Part shown: piece by piece, positions 62,501 through 64,000 of the stretch
Numbering within the stretch: the stretch's first letter is position 1
Layout of the letters: the number at the start of each line of letters is the position of its first letter
NCBI GenBank assembly: GCA_032718475.1
Contig: JAUCBJ010003088.1
Location: 1-64,000, forward strand
DNA length: 64,000 bases
Direction: 5' to 3'
DNA from: Nemertoderma westbladi
Taxonomy: Eukaryota; Xenacoelomorpha; Nemertodermatida; Nemertodermatidae
Notes under the pieces: generated by a model
Told to the model about the DNA's origin: nothing
The model's input: only the letters and a program-made list of their open reading frames with translations
Database searches by the model: none
Position numbers and translations under genes: made by a program

Positions 62501-64000
62501 GAACCAGTACTCCTATATGGAGTCCATCATACAGCAGTTAGAACTCCTATATGGAGTCCATCATACAGCAGTTAGAATCAGTACTCCTATATGGAGTCCA
62601 TCATACAGCAGTTAGAACCAGTACTCCTATATGGAGTCCATCATGCAGCAGTTAGAACCAGTACTCCTATATGGAGTCCATCATACAGCAGTTAGAACCA
62701 GTACTCCTATATGGAGTCCATCATACAGCAGTTAGAATCAGTACTCCTATATGGAGTTCATCAATCAGAAGTTAGAACCAGTACTCCTATATGGAGTCTA
62801 TCAATCAGAAGTTAGAACCAGTACTCCTTTATGAAGTCCATCATACAGTAATTAGAACCAGTACTCCTCAATCAGCAGTTAGAACCAGTACTCCTTTATG
62901 GAGTCCATCAATCAGAAGTTAGAACCAGTACTCCTATATGGAGTCCATCATACAGCAGTTAGAACTAGTACTCCTATATGGACTCCATTATACAGCAGTT
63001 AGAATCAGTACTCCTATATGGAGTTCATCAATCAGCAGTTAGAACCAGTACTCCTGTATGGAGTCTATCAATCAGAAGTTAGAACCAGTACTCCTTTATG
63101 GAGTCCATCATACAGTAATTAGAACCAGTACTCCTCAATCAGCAGTTAGAACCAGTACTCCTTTATGGAGTCCATCAATCAGAAGTTAGAACCAGTACTC
63201 CTATATGGAGTCCATCAATCAGAAGTTAGAACCAGTACTCCTATATGGAGTCCATCAATCAGAATCAGAAGTTAGAACCAGTACTCCTATATGGAGTCCA
63301 TCATACAGCAGTTAGAACAAGTACTCCTATATGGAGTCCATCATACAGCAGTTAGAACCAGTACTCCTATATGGAGTCCATCATACAGCAGTTAGAACCA
63401 GTACTCCTATATGGAGTCTATCAATCAGAAGTTAGAACCAGTACTCCTTTATGAAGTCCATCATACAGTAATTAGAACCAGTACTCCTCAATCAGCAGTT
63501 AGAACCAGTACTCCTTTATGGAGTCCATCAATCAGAAGTTAGAACCAGTACTCCTATATGGAGTCCATCATACAGCAGTTAGAACTAGTACTCCTATATG
63601 GACTCCATTATACAGCAGTTAGAATCAGTACTCCTATATGGAGTTCATCAATCAGCAGTTAGAACCAGTACTCCTGTATGGAGTCTATCAATCAGAAGTT
63701 AGAACCAGTACTCCTTTATGGAGTCCATCATACAGTAATTAGAACCAGTACTCCTCAATCAGCAGTTAGAACCAGTACTCCTTTATGGAGTCCATCAATC
63801 AGAAGTTAGAACCAGTACTCCTATATGGAGTCCATCAATCAGAAGTTAGAACCAGTACTCCTATATGGAGTCCATCAATCAGAATCAGAAGTTAGAACCA
63901 GTACTCCTATATGGAGTCCATCATACAGCAGTTAGAACAAGTACTCCTATATGGAGTCCATCATACAGCAGTTAGAACCAGTACTCCTATATGGAGTCCA
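59531..64000. repeat. 40-bp satellite array, right part, running off the window
   Basis: The 40-bp monomers return with variants also found at 45-52 kb (CCTTCCTATATGG, GGAGTCAGTCC, AGCAGTCAGAACC followed by ACTTCTATATGGAGACC). Some variants occur only here: AGAAGTAAGAAC, CATCAGACAGCAG and GTGCTCC. The array does not end within the window. No genes. Confidence 0.98.
62771..64000. repeat. 620-bp satellite tandem duplication at the right edge
   Basis: From about 62771 the sequence repeats from about 63391 with an offset of 620 bp, including the unusual TTTATGAAGTCC, GGACTCCATTATAC and CTGTATGG monomers. The second copy is cut by the window edge, so a longer series cannot be excluded. Confidence 0.88.

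Noticed and set aside
9777-64000. Regular 40-bp repeats suggestive of a CRISPR array
   Set aside because: The repeats are directly adjacent without unique spacers, the setting is eukaryotic and no cas-like genes are present. It is a satellite.
9777-64000. Dozens of 60-90 codon open frames starting MESI... in the array, possibly a repetitive protein
   Set aside because: Three 40-bp monomers make 120 bp, so each frame runs through all three phases and meets a TAG from TTAG about once per 120 bp; longer frames arise only from length variants. They are by-products of the repeat.
9777-64000. Centromere-protein box (CENP-B type) in the monomer
   Set aside because: The TTCG and CGGG elements of the box are absent from the consensus and variants. 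A centromeric role remains possible but unsupported.
9777-64000. Self-cleaving ribozyme in the satellite, as in some tandem-repeat retroelements
   Set aside because: No conserved hammerhead core (CTGATGA with GAAA) is found in the monomer or its variants.

Overview
The window is eukaryotic repeat-rich DNA, most likely from an invertebrate animal. It carries a BEL/Pao-type LTR retrotransposon (a metazoan family), a non-LTR (LINE) reverse transcriptase fragment and a very long short-period satellite. It shows no operons and no host gene that I can support. I cannot name the species; both element types are common in molluscs, cnidarians, flatworms and similar lineages.

Layout. (1) 1-7715: the 3' part of a BEL/Pao element. 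A single uninterrupted Gag-zinc knuckle-protease-reverse transcriptase-RNase H-integrase frame is already open at the left edge and stops at 6956. It is followed by a short untranslated stretch with nested inverted repeats and a probable 3' LTR (about 7034-7715). (2) 7716-9776: non-coding or degraded DNA. It holds a primer-binding-site-like motif directly after the LTR, a GC-richer block with broken coding-like frames (7752-8031), a 31-bp minisatellite (8161-8613) and about 1.1 kb of AT-rich sequence. (3) 9777-64000: more than 52 kb of one tandem satellite with a basic period of 40 bp (roughly 1,300 monomers). It is organised into higher-order repeats of about 2.0-2.6 kb and larger duplicated segments, and it runs off the right edge. 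A 37-bp derivative dominates 52059-59530. (4) 42462-44300: a 5'-truncated, damaged LINE copy sitting inside the array.

The main observation joins parts 3 and 4. The satellite monomer aligns over 36-37 of its 40 bp with the piece of the LINE reverse-transcriptase gene that encodes the conserved PVLLYG motif (43834-43869): 32 identical bases, three mismatches and two single-base gaps. The satellite therefore looks like an amplified fragment of the coding region of this LINE family. The LINE copy seen here is probably not the founder, because the array's higher-order pattern continues in register on both sides of it with about 79 bp repeated at the junctions. It looks like a later insertion into a satellite that descends from its own family.

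No cellular pathway can be described. The only functional machinery encoded is that of the two retroelements: an apparently intact BEL/Pao polyprotein and a dead LINE ORF. The many 60-90 codon frames in the array are by-products of a stop-poor repeat whose period is not a multiple of three.
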